64,000 bases of DNA from Flavisolibacter amylovorans (GCF_039541815.1 NZ_BAABGY010000006.1:62001-126000), one strand, 5' to 3'; shown: positions 46,118 through 53,499, counted from the first letter of the stretch. The notes: a model not told the origin generated them from the sequence alone. Program-made: numbers and translations.

Positions 46118-46153
46118 CTGATAGGGGCCTTGGTCGCGGGCTCGGCCTATCAG
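46118..46153 (-). promoter_or_regulatory. Inverted repeat in the arginine-operon leader
   Basis: CTGATAGG (46118-46125) and CCTATCAG (46146-46153) are perfectly complementary, with two extra G-C pairs inside after a 2-base bulge. On the transcript the 5' arm contains the stop codon of the 36-codon leader ORF. No T run follows, so it is not a standard terminator; a translational attenuator is possible. Confidence 0.5.
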
Positions 46154-46260
46154 ATTCCGCGTCGCGAGAGGTAGCGGAACAGGTCGAAGCACACGTCGTA
46201 CATCCGGGTGGCCCCGGGTGTATGGAAGATGAAGTGTTTGTTATGTGTGCTCGTGTTCAT
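46150..46260 (-). CDS. Short leader ORF (36 aa) upstream of the arginine operon
   Basis: An ATG lies 10 bases downstream of a perfect -7 element. The peptide MNTSTHNKHFIFHTPGATRM continues with an aromatic and Arg-rich end (FRYLSRRGI) and has four arginines in 36 residues. Its stop lies in the arm of the leader hairpin. It is in the correct position for a regulatory leader peptide of arginine synthesis, but could also be a free small protein. No homologue is known to me. Confidence 0.45.
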   Translation of the reverse strand: MNTSTHNKHFIFHTPGATRMYDVCFDLFRYLSRRGI

Positions 46261-46270
46261 TTTGAGGGTG

Positions 46271-46278
46271 CAAATATA
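46271..46278 (-). promoter_or_regulatory. Bacteroidota -7 promoter element of the arginine operon
   Basis: Read on the minus strand the sequence is TATATTTG, an exact TAnnTTTG. Transcription would start a few bases before the leader ORF. A clear TTTG -33 partner at the usual spacing was not found. Confidence 0.55.
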
Positions 46279-46359
46279 TAGGGAATCCGGTGCATATCCG
46301 TCCGGCCCCTTGTAAAGCAAAAATAAGACCCTGTGCGGTAGCGGTTCGTTAAAAAATCT

Positions 46360-46850
46360 CTGCCTTCGCTAAAGCTATGGCGGGCCGGCCTCGCCTTCAC
46401 GTAAAAGCCGTTTGCGTTACCGGCGCCTCCGAAAACGCTGAAATGGTCGGCCGCAAGCGGCCTGTTTCACACGGCGGCACAGCGGAGCGGCGATGTGCTG
46501 AAGCTTCTTTCCTGCATTTCATCGTCGCGCCGTCGCGTCTCCCGAAGCTTTGGGGGCGTGCTAAGAGGCTGTTTGACTTATTCGATCAGGGCTCATCGGA
46601 CCGCGCAAGCGCGGGGAGCGGGGCTGACGCCCCTGTCACGACGGCACGACGGCGCAAAGGCACGACGCAAAGTGGAAAGAACAGATTGTTTTCCTACGTC
46701 GCGCCGTTGCGCCGTCGTGCATCGAGGCCGCTTGCGGCCGTCTTTTTCTCCTGATGTCCCCAAACTTTGCTTAATGAACTTCCAAGCGCGCACGCTAGGG
46801 GTTATCGGTTAGGCGCCCCGTAAAAATACGGTCGCTATCCCCGGGAGTCC
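46360..46850. repeat. Intergenic repeat mosaic upstream of the orphan kinase
   Basis: No gene is supported here. The stretch holds CTTCGCTAAAGCTATGGCGG (about 46367), a 31-bp sequence at 46448-46478 that recurs exactly at 49057-49087, and the self-complementary GGCCGC-AA-GCGGCC within it. A large imperfect inverted repeat follows, made of GCACGACGGCGCAA-type words (about 46636-46670) and their complement (about 46700-46725). A GGCCGCTTGCGGCC end lies near 46729-46742. Confidence 0.65.
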
Positions 46851-46858
46851 TAACTTTG
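46851..46858 (+). promoter_or_regulatory. -7 promoter element of the orphan kinase gene
   Basis: TAACTTTG matches TAnnTTTG exactly and would start transcription about 30 bases before the TTG start codon of the kinase. No good -33 partner was seen. Confidence 0.5.
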
Positions 46859-46896
46859 AAAGAACCCACCCGCGTGCTTCGCCAAAACTCCTATTC

Positions 46897-49038
46897 TTGA
46901 AAACGACTGCTTCCCTTTTGTATACCCTGCTGTCGTACGGACCGGCCCTGTTCAACATCGCCATCGCGGTCTACCTGTTCTTTTTCCGGCCGCCCAACCG
47001 CACCCTGCGCCTCTTCGGCTACTTCGTGCTGGCCCTTGCCGTGTGGCAGGTGCAGGACGCGCTGTTCCTGAGCGCCGCCACCCTGGAAGAGGCGAACCGG
47101 CTCGACAACCTCCTCTGCATCGGCTGGATCGCGACGGCGCCCCTGGGCTTTCACTTTGCCTGCCGCTACGCGGGGCTGCGCATCGCCGACCACCGCTTCT
47201 TTGTGCCCGCCGTATACCTTCCCTTTGCCATCGGCTACCGCGTGTATATCTCCGGCCACCAGACGCTTTATCGCTACAGCGCCACCTGGGGCTGGGTAAC
47301 GGCTCCCGAAACGGGGCTCGTGGACGCACTCCTGCGCACGGCCGTTTCGATCGTGACGCTGGCCGCTGTGGTGGTGATCGTACGCTATGCCTACCAGGTG
47401 CGCCACGACCGCGAGCGCAAGCTCCAGGCCTTTTTCGTGGCCCTCGGCATCCTGCTGCCGGCATTGGGCGGGTTGCTGTTCCAGGTGTTGCTGCCCATTG
47501 TGCTGCGGCAGGAGGAGATCCCCGTGACGGCGCGGATGCTCACCCTCTTTTCGCTCGCGGTGCTGGTATCGCTGCGGCGCTACCGCCTTTTCGACATTGC
47601 CGAGTCGGTGAACGTGGAGGAGCTGCTGCAGCACCTGACCAGCATCGTGCTGGTGGCCGCCCCCGACGGCCGCCTCCTGTACGGCAACCCCTACGCGCAG
47701 GAGCGCCTGCCTTGGATCGCCCGCCGCATGGGATGCCCGCTGCCCGAGGAGCTGCTGCCCGACGCCGATGCCGCGCAACGCTTCCGCGCCACCGTGCTGG
47801 CGCCCGCCGCCGCCGGGGAGTCGGTGCGCCACGTGCCGGTGCGGCTGCAGCCCCCGGCCGGCGGCCCCGCCATCGACGTGCTGCTGACCGCCGATCCGAT
47901 CCTGTACCATGGGCGGCCACAGGGCATCCTGCTGGTGGCCTCCGACGTAACGGAGCAGGTGCAGCTGCTGGAGGAGCTCCAGAAAAGTAAGGAGCGCTAC
48001 GACCTCGTGAGCCGCGTCACCAACGACATGGTGTGGGACTGGGACCTGCGCACGGGCAGCATCTACCGCAACCGCGAGGGCTGGCGCAGGCTCTTTCACG
48101 ACGTGCCGGAGTCGGCGGCCAGCGACCTCAATGCCTGGAAGCAGCGCCTGCACCCCGACGACCACTGGACGCTGTACTACATGGAGGAGCAGCGCGCCAA
48201 GGGCTTCCCCGACGACTTCATCGAGCTCGAGTTCCGGGTGCTGCGCGACGACGGCTCGGTGGTGCACCTGCTCGACCGCGGGTACGTGCTGCGCGACGCC
48301 GCGGGTACGGCGGTGCGCATCATCGGCGCGGCCCAGGACATCACGGCGCGCAAAGAAACGGAGCGGCTGCTGCAGGAGGCGGAACAGCGCCGCCACCAGG
48401 AGCTGACCGACGCCATGGTGGAGGGCCAGGAGAACGAACGCCGCCTCATCGGCGCCGAGCTGCACGACAACGTGAACCAGATCCTGACGAGTGCGGCGCT
48501 CTACCTCAACCTCGCCCGCAGCGCCGACGGCCCCGCGGCCGGCTTCCTCGACCGGAGCGCCGCCATCATCCGGAAGGCGATGCAGGAGGTGCGGAAGCTC
48601 AGTCATACGCTCATTCCGCCCTCGCTGAGCGGCGAAACCCTCGAGGAGGCGCTGCGGCACCTGCTCGACGCCGCCGAGCAGGCGGGCGCCTTCCGGGTGC
48701 AGCTGTCGTTCCGCGACCTCAACGAGGCGGAGCTGCCGCAGAAGCTGAAGCTGACCGTGTACCGCATCGTGCAGGAGCAGCTGAACAACATCGTGCACCA
48801 TGCCCGCGCGCGCCAGGTGCGGGTGTTCCTGGGCCGGACGGAGGAGGGCGTGCTGCTGCGCGTGCAGGACGACGGCGTGGGCTTCGACCCGGCGCGGCAC
48901 TCCACGGGCGTGGGGCTCAAGAACATCGGGACGCGCGCGTTGCTGCACCACGGGTCGGTGCGCATCGACGCTTCGCCCGGCGGCGGCTGCCGGCTGGAAG
49001 TGCGGTTCCCGCTGAGTGTGCTGGAGGCGGCGGGCTGA
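46897..49038 (+). CDS. Orphan PAS sensor histidine kinase with N-terminal multi-helix membrane domain (NarL-partner type)
   Basis: 713 residues starting at TTG (KTTASLLYTLLSYG), as no in-frame ATG is near. The N-terminal third (about 1-225) has about seven hydrophobic helices of the 7TM-histidine-kinase kind. A PAS-like domain (about 240-345) and a second PAS/PAC domain (about 365-490, WDWDLRTGSIYRN, LHPDDH, FRVLRDDGSVVHL) follow. The dimerisation helix is HisKA_3 type with the phospho-histidine in ERRLIGAELHDNVNQIL, and the ATPase domain shows VQDDGVGFDP and STGVGLKNIGTRA. Such kinases signal to LuxR-type regulators, but none is adjacent. The gene lies between two copies of a 31-bp direct repeat. 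Confidence 0.92.
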   Translation: MKTTASLLYTLLSYGPALFNIAIAVYLFFFRPPNRTLRLFGYFVLALAVWQVQDALFLSAATLEEANRLDNLLCIGWIATAPLGFHFACRYAGLRIADHRFFVPAVYLPFAIGYRVYISGHQTLYRYSATWGWVTAPETGLVDALLRTAVSIVTLAAVVVIVRYAYQVRHDRERKLQAFFVALGILLPALGGLLFQVLLPIVLRQEEIPVTARMLTLFSLAVLVSLRRYRLFDIAESVNVEELLQHLTSIVLVAAPDGRLLYGNPYAQERLPWIARRMGCPLPEELLPDADAAQRFRATVLAPAAAGESVRHVPVRLQPPAGGPAIDVLLTADPILYHGRPQGILLVASDVTEQVQLLEELQKSKERYDLVSRVTNDMVWDWDLRTGSIYRNREGWRRLFHDVPESAASDLNAWKQRLHPDDHWTLYYMEEQRAKGFPDDFIELEFRVLRDDGSVVHLLDRGYVLRDAAGTAVRIIGAAQDITARKETERLLQEAEQRRHQELTDAMVEGQENERRLIGAELHDNVNQILTSAALYLNLARSADGPAAGFLDRSAAIIRKAMQEVRKLSHTLIPPSLSGETLEEALRHLLDAAEQAGAFRVQLSFRDLNEAELPQKLKLTVYRIVQEQLNNIVHHARARQVRVFLGRTEEGVLLRVQDDGVGFDPARHSTGVGLKNIGTRALLHHGSVRIDASPGGGCRLEVRFPLSVLEAAG

Positions 49039-49056
49039 GTAGCTGATGGGAGTATG

Positions 49057-49196
49057 CGGCCGCAAGCGGCCTGTTTCACACGGCGGCCCGGCGGCACAGC
49101 GAATCGGAAATATGTTACCTATTTCTCCTTACATTTTATCGTCGCCGCGCCGCCTCCCGCCGCGCCGCCGCGTGCTGAGGCTGCTTGCGGCCTCCG
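49057..49196. repeat. Second copy of the GGCCGC-flanked intergenic repeat
   Basis: The first 31 bases equal 46448-46478. The block continues with GC-rich CGTCGCCGCGCCGCC words and ends in GAGGCTGCTTGCGGCC. It abuts the surviving 3' part of a DUF433-like antitoxin gene. Confidence 0.7.
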
Positions 49197-49199
49197 CTG

Positions 49200-49348
49200 A
49201 AGTTAAGGCGCACGTAGGGGATTCACTGGAGGTCTTCCTGAATGATTTTCCCTTTGTAAGCCGGGAGCAATCGGTAGGGCTGCTTGAGATCGCTAATCGC
49301 CTTCTGACCTCCAGGAATGTGTTGCAGCTCTATGAAATTGCTGCTTGA
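49200..49348 (+). pseudogene. DUF433-like antitoxin, 5'-truncated
   Basis: The open frame GDSLEVFLNDFPFVSREQ followed by SVGLLEIANRLLTSRNVLQLYEIAA corresponds to the C-terminal half of DUF433-type antitoxins. The N-terminal half is missing; the frame instead runs back into the intergenic repeat ending near 49196. It overlaps the following DUF5615 toxin start by 17 bp, the usual arrangement of this pair. A short read-through from 49046 is open, but its first 60 residues are translated repeat. Confidence 0.6.
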
Positions 49349-49661
49349 CGAGCATCTGCCCAAGCGGCTTGAACTCGACTTTCCCGATCATGAAGTATAC
49401 ACCGTTCGTGACAAAGGCTGGAACGGTATTAAGAACGGCCAACAGATGCAGCTAATGATCGCGGACGGCTTCGATGCGCTACTTCGCCTTCGATAAAACC
49501 TGCCGCATCAGCAGCATTCTCAGAAGTATACCATTGCGGTCTTTATACTTACCGGCTTCAATAATACCTATGCAGAGTTGAGCACGCTTTCACCGCTAGT
49601 CCACGAACATTTACTGAAAGAGTTATTGCCGGCAGGACCGATTGTGATAGCCTCCGCCTGA
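49332..49661 (+). pseudogene. DUF5615 PIN-like toxin, disrupted by a short frameshifted patch
   Basis: MKLLLDEHLPKRLELDFPDH and YTVRDKGWNGIKNGQQ are the classic N-terminus of DUF5615 PIN-like toxins. The in-frame C-terminus (NLPHQQHSQKYTIAVFILTG, then YAELSTLSPLVHEHLLKELL and PAGPIVI) is also well conserved, for a normal total of about 110 codons. Between them, at 49482-49498, one inserted and one lost base shift the codons for TFDK out of frame and create an in-frame TAA at 49494-49496. Toxin activity is therefore probably lost. The gene is followed 8 bp later by the first attC-like site, so it belonged to a cassette. Confidence 0.75.
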
Positions 49662-49669
49662 TCTGCAGC

Positions 49670-49759
49670 GGCCAACATGGGCTAGTGCGCCAGGCTCGGT
49701 CGTTCACAGTAAAACGCTAATTTAGTTGGGGCCATAGTACAAAGCCCTGGTCGTTATGC
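49670..49759 (+). repeat. attC-like site 1
   Basis: R'' GGCCAAC at 49670-49676, GGGCT at 49679, GGCCATAGTACAAAGCCC at 49730-49747, and R' GTTATGC at 49753-49759. The middle of the stem is poorly paired. It follows the DUF5615 toxin remnant. Confidence 0.68.
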
Positions 49760-49782
49760 GCCACCTGCAATTCCTATAGTTC

Positions 49783-50211
49783 ATGAAAGCAAATTTTGAG
49801 ATAGAACTCTTCAGAGACATTCGTTTTGAGAATAGGCATATTGATCTTCATAACAATTTCCTTTTTGAGGGGTTCAACTATGACCTGGCAAAAGCACAGG
49901 TCACTCTTCATTGGGTAAAAGACACCGGTGACTGGATTTCATCGGACGAACTTGCGGCCATCGCAATTACCCATTTTGACGTGACTTTCTTTAAAGTTCA
50001 GCCTATGTCAGAAACAGTTCCTCTTATCGACTCTCAGACCTTATCCGAAGTGACGTTTTACCCATCCGATGAGCGCAATGAAGACGAACGATTTTTGGAT
50101 CAATCTGTTCCGGATGTAGATGACGACATTATATACTCCTTTCTAGGCGGGCAGATCATTCGGATTGGTTGTTCGGTGGCTACTCTTCAAAGCATCACCG
50201 GCGGCGCATAA
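49783..50211 (+). CDS. Cassette A: hypothetical protein (142 aa)
   Basis: Unknown soluble acidic protein (MKANFEIELFRDIRFENRHI, later YPSDERNEDERFLDQ). No recognised domain, signal peptide or membrane helix. The ATG lies 24 bp after the R' box of attC-like site 1, and the TAA stop is inside the R'' box of site 2 (GCATAAC), the compact packing typical of gene cassettes. Base composition is much lower in GC than the arginine or T9SS genes, indicating separate origin. Function cannot be assigned. Confidence 0.7.
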   Translation: MKANFEIELFRDIRFENRHIDLHNNFLFEGFNYDLAKAQVTLHWVKDTGDWISSDELAAIAITHFDVTFFKVQPMSETVPLIDSQTLSEVTFYPSDERNEDERFLDQSVPDVDDDIIYSFLGGQIIRIGCSVATLQSITGGA

Positions 50212-50297
50212 CAGGCGCTATTGCACTATGGCCTCCGGGCACTCCCAAACTTCCTTCATTCATCCTCGGCCACAGCGCAAAGCCCTGTTCGTTGTGC
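50206..50297 (+). repeat. attC-like site 2
   Basis: R'' GCATAAC (50206-50212) and R' GTTGTGC (50291-50297). The left stem GGCGCTATTGCACTATGGCC pairs with GGCCACAGCGCAAAGCCC with two bulged bases and two mismatches. R'' with three further bases (GGCGCATAAC, interrupted only by gene codons) is the exact complement of the start of cassette A. Confidence 0.8.
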
Positions 50298-50356
50298 GCT
50301 ACTAGGGTTCTCCGGCCGATTGGGTTTGTTTGTTCCCTCTTTCCAAAGAAACTAAT

Positions 50357-50890
50357 ATGCAAATAGCTAGACCATCATACAATTCGAAGCCACCATATTT
50401 ACTTGGATTACTTGGATTGATTCCATTTGTAGGCGCTTTCGTAGGACTGGGGCTTCTGCTATATGGGATTTTCAGATATAAGGACAAGTGGCTCATACTA
50501 ATTGGGATTTTCGGAATAGTATTTACCGTCGCAGTCTATTCCGCCATGTTTTCAATTACCATGAGAACTGCAAGATCTGGATCTGCCTTTGTTGGAATGG
50601 CTCAAATGCAACTAAACGATCTTGTCGAAAGCATAGAGTTTCATAAGTTACAATATGGACAGTATCCGGACAGCTTGCAACAATTACCCAAGGATCAGCA
50701 TGTGCGAATAATTGACATAACTCAGACTGGTTTACGGTGTGCCAATGTGCCTTTTTTCTATAAAAAGTTGGGCAGCCAGTATCAGTTATGTTCGAAGGGG
50801 ATAGATAAGGTATTGGGCACCAAAGACGATTTATACCCTAAGTTCTTTGTCAGCGATAGTTCAAGAATTGGCTTTATTCGTCCGAAATGA
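50357..50890 (+). CDS. Cassette B: membrane protein with pseudopilin-like C-terminal region (177 aa)
   Basis: The ATG at 50357 is preferred over a TTG nine codons upstream. The N-terminal part has two hydrophobic helices (YLLGLLGLIPFVGAFVGLGL and WLILIGIFGIVFTVAVYSAM). The C-terminal part (ESIEFHKLQYGQYPDSLQQL and SKGIDKVLGTKDDLYPKF) resembles the GspG-type end of type II secretion pseudopilins, where a similar acidic loop binds calcium. It is a single gene in its cassette with low GC. The role is unknown; the pilin resemblance is motif-level only. Confidence 0.72.
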   Translation: MQIARPSYNSKPPYLLGLLGLIPFVGAFVGLGLLLYGIFRYKDKWLILIGIFGIVFTVAVYSAMFSITMRTARSGSAFVGMAQMQLNDLVESIEFHKLQYGQYPDSLQQLPKDQHVRIIDITQTGLRCANVPFFYKKLGSQYQLCSKGIDKVLGTKDDLYPKFFVSDSSRIGFIRPK

Positions 50891-50931
50891 CCTTAAGGTC
50901 GTTTCAGAGCGTCCCCTAACTATGCGGCAGC

Positions 50932-51023
50932 GCACCACATGGGCTGCTGCGCTATAGCCTGCGAACAGCGTGACAATTCGTACTTTCATTCTCGGCCAGA
51001 GCGCAAAGCCTTCGCTCTTAGCG
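50932..51023 (+). repeat. attC-like site 3
   Basis: R'' GCACCAC (50932-50938, one change from the GCACAAC expected for cassette B), left stem GGGCTGCTGCGCTATAGCC, right stem GGCCAGAGCGCAAAGCC and R' CTTAGCG (51017-51023, first base changed). The loop is close to that of site 4. Confidence 0.75.
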
Positions 51024-51052
51024 GCTATCCTGAGCCAAGCATAAAAGCCAGT

Positions 51053-51685
51053 ATGATCTCACTTCTTCGTGCAGCATATTTCGTATTGATAGTTATAGCC
51101 TGCTACAGCTGCACTTCAATTGATCGAATGGTTGGGACGGTCCAGTTGGACGCCGACAGCCTTGTGATGGTAACTTACCAGCGTTATGGATCCCTGGATA
51201 CCCCGAAGTGGAATGTCGACATCGCTCAGGGGCTGATAATAGACAGGGCAGGGCGCAGCTTCATCATTGATATGCCTGAGTTCGGACTGGCTTCCGAACC
51301 CGACACAGTGTACCGGAATAGCGTGCCGGACCCGGCAATGGAAACTATAAACAGGTTTATTAGGGATTCCGCGCGACCGGTGGGTGACCTGACAGGCGAC
51401 CTCGATTTGGCTTATGATGGGTATTCAACCCTGATCTATACCAAGGGCGCTGCGGGACAACAGCTGGTAAGGTTCTACAGTTCCCGTGTGCCAGACGATA
51501 TAAAAAGCTTTTACAGTGGACTTGGCGGCATTGTAAGAAGAAGGGGAGAAGTCGTAACGGGTGAGCAAGCTGACTCGGTTCAGGGAGAGCTAAAGCGGGT
51601 CATTGACCTTCTGCCGGCAGGGCCGCCTCCGGTTATGGACACCACTCCCTTCATTCCCCCTCGTATCAAACGCGGCAGCCGCTAA
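51053..51685 (+). CDS. Cassette C: putative lipoprotein (210 aa)
   Basis: From the ATG at 51053, a signal sequence (MISLLRAAYFVLIVIACYSC) ends in a lipobox-like Cys, so the product is probably a lipoprotein. The rest is unrecognised, with a beta-rich look (LVMVTYQRYGSLDTPKWNVD) and a proline-rich end (PPPVMDTTPFIPPR). An in-frame extension to 50939 only translates attC-like site 3. The TAA stop lies in the R'' box of site 4. Confidence 0.7.
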   Translation: MISLLRAAYFVLIVIACYSCTSIDRMVGTVQLDADSLVMVTYQRYGSLDTPKWNVDIAQGLIIDRAGRSFIIDMPEFGLASEPDTVYRNSVPDPAMETINRFIRDSARPVGDLTGDLDLAYDGYSTLIYTKGAAGQQLVRFYSSRVPDDIKSFYSGLGGIVRRRGEVVTGEQADSVQGELKRVIDLLPAGPPPVMDTTPFIPPRIKRGSR

Positions 51686-51770
51686 TAAGCGCTGTTGCGC
51701 TATGGCCTGCAAACAGGTCACAATTCGTACATTCATTCTTGGCCGCAGCGCAAAGCCCTGGCCGTTGGCC
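51680..51770 (+). repeat. attC-like site 4
   Basis: R'' CGCTAAT (51680-51686), left stem GCGCTGTTGCGCTATGGCC, right stem GGCCGCAGCGCAAAGCCC, R' GTTGGCC (51764-51770). The stem pairs almost completely. AGCCGCTAA before and within R'' is the exact complement of the first bases of cassette C. Confidence 0.8.
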
Positions 51771-51788
51771 GCAACCGATACCCCTACA

Positions 51789-52136
51789 ATGCAAAATCAC
51801 CGACCGAATGTCTTAGTCATTTGCGGACGCAACAAAAAGCGGAGCCGGACGGCCGAGCATATCTTCAAGAACGATGATCGGTTTTCTGTCCGTTCCGCCG
51901 GCATTTCGCCGTCGAGCGACCGCGTTGTTACAGAAAAGGACATCAATTGGGCCGATATAGTATTTGTGATGGAGCGCCGCCAGGCCAGCCGGATCTCCAG
52001 CGCGTTTGCTCACCTGGATCTTCCGCGCATCGAAGTGCTGGATATTGATGACGTCTACGAGTTTATGGACGAAGAGCTGATCGATTTGCTCCAGGACCGC
52101 ATTAACGGTGCATTGAAACTGGTATTTGAAATCTAG
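51789..52136 (+). CDS. Cassette D: low-molecular-weight protein tyrosine phosphatase-like protein (115 aa)
   Basis: From the ATG at 51789 (MQNHRPNVLVICGRNKKRS). The phosphate loop CX5R appears as CGRNKKRS directly after the first beta strand, followed by TAEHIF and RSAGISP, as in the LMW-PTP fold. The protein is shorter than typical 150-residue LMW-PTPs and matches the compact type often seen in mobile regions. WADIVFVMERRQ and a late DVYEFMDEELIDLL complete the fold; the usual DP-like acid may be provided by DIDDVY. Longer upstream reading is only translated attC-like sequence. Confidence 0.8.
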   Translation: MQNHRPNVLVICGRNKKRSRTAEHIFKNDDRFSVRSAGISPSSDRVVTEKDINWADIVFVMERRQASRISSAFAHLDLPRIEVLDIDDVYEFMDEELIDLLQDRINGALKLVFEI

Positions 52137-52184
52137 TTTGTGAGGTGGCAGGCTGCAGGCCTTACGGACCATTGGGCGGGCAGC

Positions 52185-52275
52185 GGCCGACATCGGCTAT
52201 TGCGCTATGGGGTACCGCACTTCCCGTAACTTATGCGTTATCCTGGAACACCGGTCACATTCCTGGGCGTCGTGC
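52185..52275 (+). repeat. attC-like site 5 (eroded right arm)
   Basis: R'' GGCCGAC (52185-52191), left stem CGGCTATTGCGCTATGG, then a right arm that has lost most of GCGCAAAG but keeps CCTGGGC before R' GTCGTGC (52269-52275). With two preceding bases, R'' (GCGGCCGAC) is complementary to the start of cassette D with one mismatch. Confidence 0.6.
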
Positions 52276-52395
52276 ATCTTCCGCCCGCACCAAAATGTTC
52301 GGCAGCCAGGCCTGTGCCCCGGTATCAACCGGTTCATTGAGTAGCCTGTGGAAACCTCGAAGCGAGTAACCATACACCACAACGCCGCCAACCGG

Positions 52396-52427
52396 GGTAA
52401 AAAGAAGCCCGGCTTTGTGAGCCGGGC
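52396..52427 (-). terminator. Terminator of the reversed 31-aa gene
   Basis: On the minus strand GCCCGGC, a 7-base loop and GCCGGGC are followed by TTCTTTTT. It lies 18 bp after the stop of the small basic gene. Confidence 0.8.
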
Positions 52428-52444
52428 GCCGTGCTTTCCGAATA

Positions 52445-52540
52445 TTACCGTGCCTTCCGCTGTGCTTTTGCTTTCTTCTGTGCGGAGCTTTTCTTTTGCG
52501 TGGGCTTATTCTTGCGGGGGTGGGCTGTCTTTTTTGCCAT
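52445..52540 (-). CDS. Very small, very basic protein (31 aa), reversed within a cassette
   Basis: ATG to TAA, MAKKTAHPRKNKPTQKKSSA followed by QKKAKAQRKAR, with 14 Lys/Arg in 31 residues. A strong terminator follows and an A+T-rich stretch (ACAATAAATTTTAAAG read on plus) precedes it, as expected for a self-standing transcription unit. It faces against the cassette direction between attC-like sites 5 and 6. A nucleic-acid- or ribosome-binding peptide is plausible from charge only. Confidence 0.55.
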   Translation of the reverse strand: MAKKTAHPRKNKPTQKKSSAQKKAKAQRKAR

Positions 52541-52792
52541 ACAATAAATTTTAAAGTGCGTGAATGAGGTACTTAGGGTTGCAGCGTATCTGTTTTTGCC
52601 GGTTCCCGTCCGTTACGGGCGTTGAGGCGACCGGCAACAGGCCGGTAAAGATAGGCCGGTACGCATGAATACAATGCACCGTCCAGGAGCGCCGCCCTCG
52701 CGGCAGGTCTTTTTGGAGCCATCGCAGGGTTACCCGTTACGCCATTCGTCGGCATTGACAAGGTCTTGCCGGAGCCACAAAGGACCGGCTGC
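52541..52792. other. Rest of the reversed-gene cassette, no supported gene
   Basis: No convincing reading frame. A minus-strand frame of 62 codons (52573-52761) exists, but it has no family resemblance and overlaps a GGCCGGTA-rich partially self-complementary stretch near 52630-52665. Confidence 0.4.
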
Positions 52793-52883
52793 GCACGATA
52801 GGGGCTGTTCGGCTACAGCCTCAGCGCATTCCGAAACTTTATAGTTTCATCCTTTGCCACACTGCAAGCCTTTGCCGTTATGC
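52793..52883 (+). repeat. attC-like site 6
   Basis: R'' GCACGAT (52793-52799), left stem GGGGCTGTTCGGCTACAGCC, right stem TTGCCACACTGCAAGCC, R' GTTATGC (52877-52883). R'' is complementary to GTCGTGC, the R' at the start of its own cassette, except at one end base. The loop resembles those of sites 2 and 7. Confidence 0.72.
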
Positions 52884-52903
52884 GCCACTATAGACCTGAA
52901 ATC

Positions 52904-53499
52904 ATGAGATGCTTCATTTTTACTTTACTTACGTTTTTTGGTCTTGTGACGGAGTCAATAGGGCAAGATCGAGTATCCCCTTTTCAGGCCTTGGAGAATA
53001 ATTTATTTTTCAGCTTTTTAGACCATTCACCTGATTCAGCCATGCTGCCCTTCTTTAAGCGATGCTTTCCGGCATTTACGAAGCCGAGGATCAGTGGAGG
53101 ATGGACGTCCTACCCGCCCGGTCCTATGCCGGTCTATGAAAAGACAGCGCATTCGATATTCTTTACTGAGCATCCATTTTTCAAAAGGAGATTTCGGGGG
53201 GTAGGTTGGAGGTCTTTTCACAGGAACATGATTCTGCGGGGCGGGGAATCACGGATTTTCAGCTTTGGTTTTTATTCGATTCAAGAGCGGATGCGGTTGC
53301 TGGATTTGAATGGCTGTGCCATGCTTTTGATCGGGTAAGCACCAAGCGTAAAAAAAGAGTTGTTGGAGCAGTGCAGGCTGCCGGTTACTCCGACAAGACG
53401 GAGGCCGAAGAATTGGAGTATAATCAGATTGCCTTATCACCTGACGAGTTTCATCCCGGGAAGTATAAGATGCTATTCCGATTGTGGCCTTCCCGGTAA
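52904..53499 (+). pseudogene. Cassette E: secreted hypothetical protein, frameshifted at a G run
   Basis: The first part (ATG at 52904, MRCFIFTLLTFFGLVTESIG then QDRVSPFQ) has a signal peptide and runs in one frame to 53338. From about 53196 the better-looking continuation (LEVFSQEHDSAGRGITDFQL to YKMLFRLWPSR) is in another frame that ends at 53499, right before attC-like site 7. A run of six G at 53196-53201 is the probable slip point. Either the gene is inactivated or the base count in this run is wrong. No family recognised. Confidence 0.6.

Noticed and set aside
46377..46812. Arg-rich ORFs of 105-125 codons upstream of the orphan kinase
   Set aside because: They are translations of GC-rich repeat words and their complements.
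52197..52391. 64-codon minus-strand ORF across attC-like site 5
   Set aside because: It runs through the repeat arms and has no recognisable protein features.
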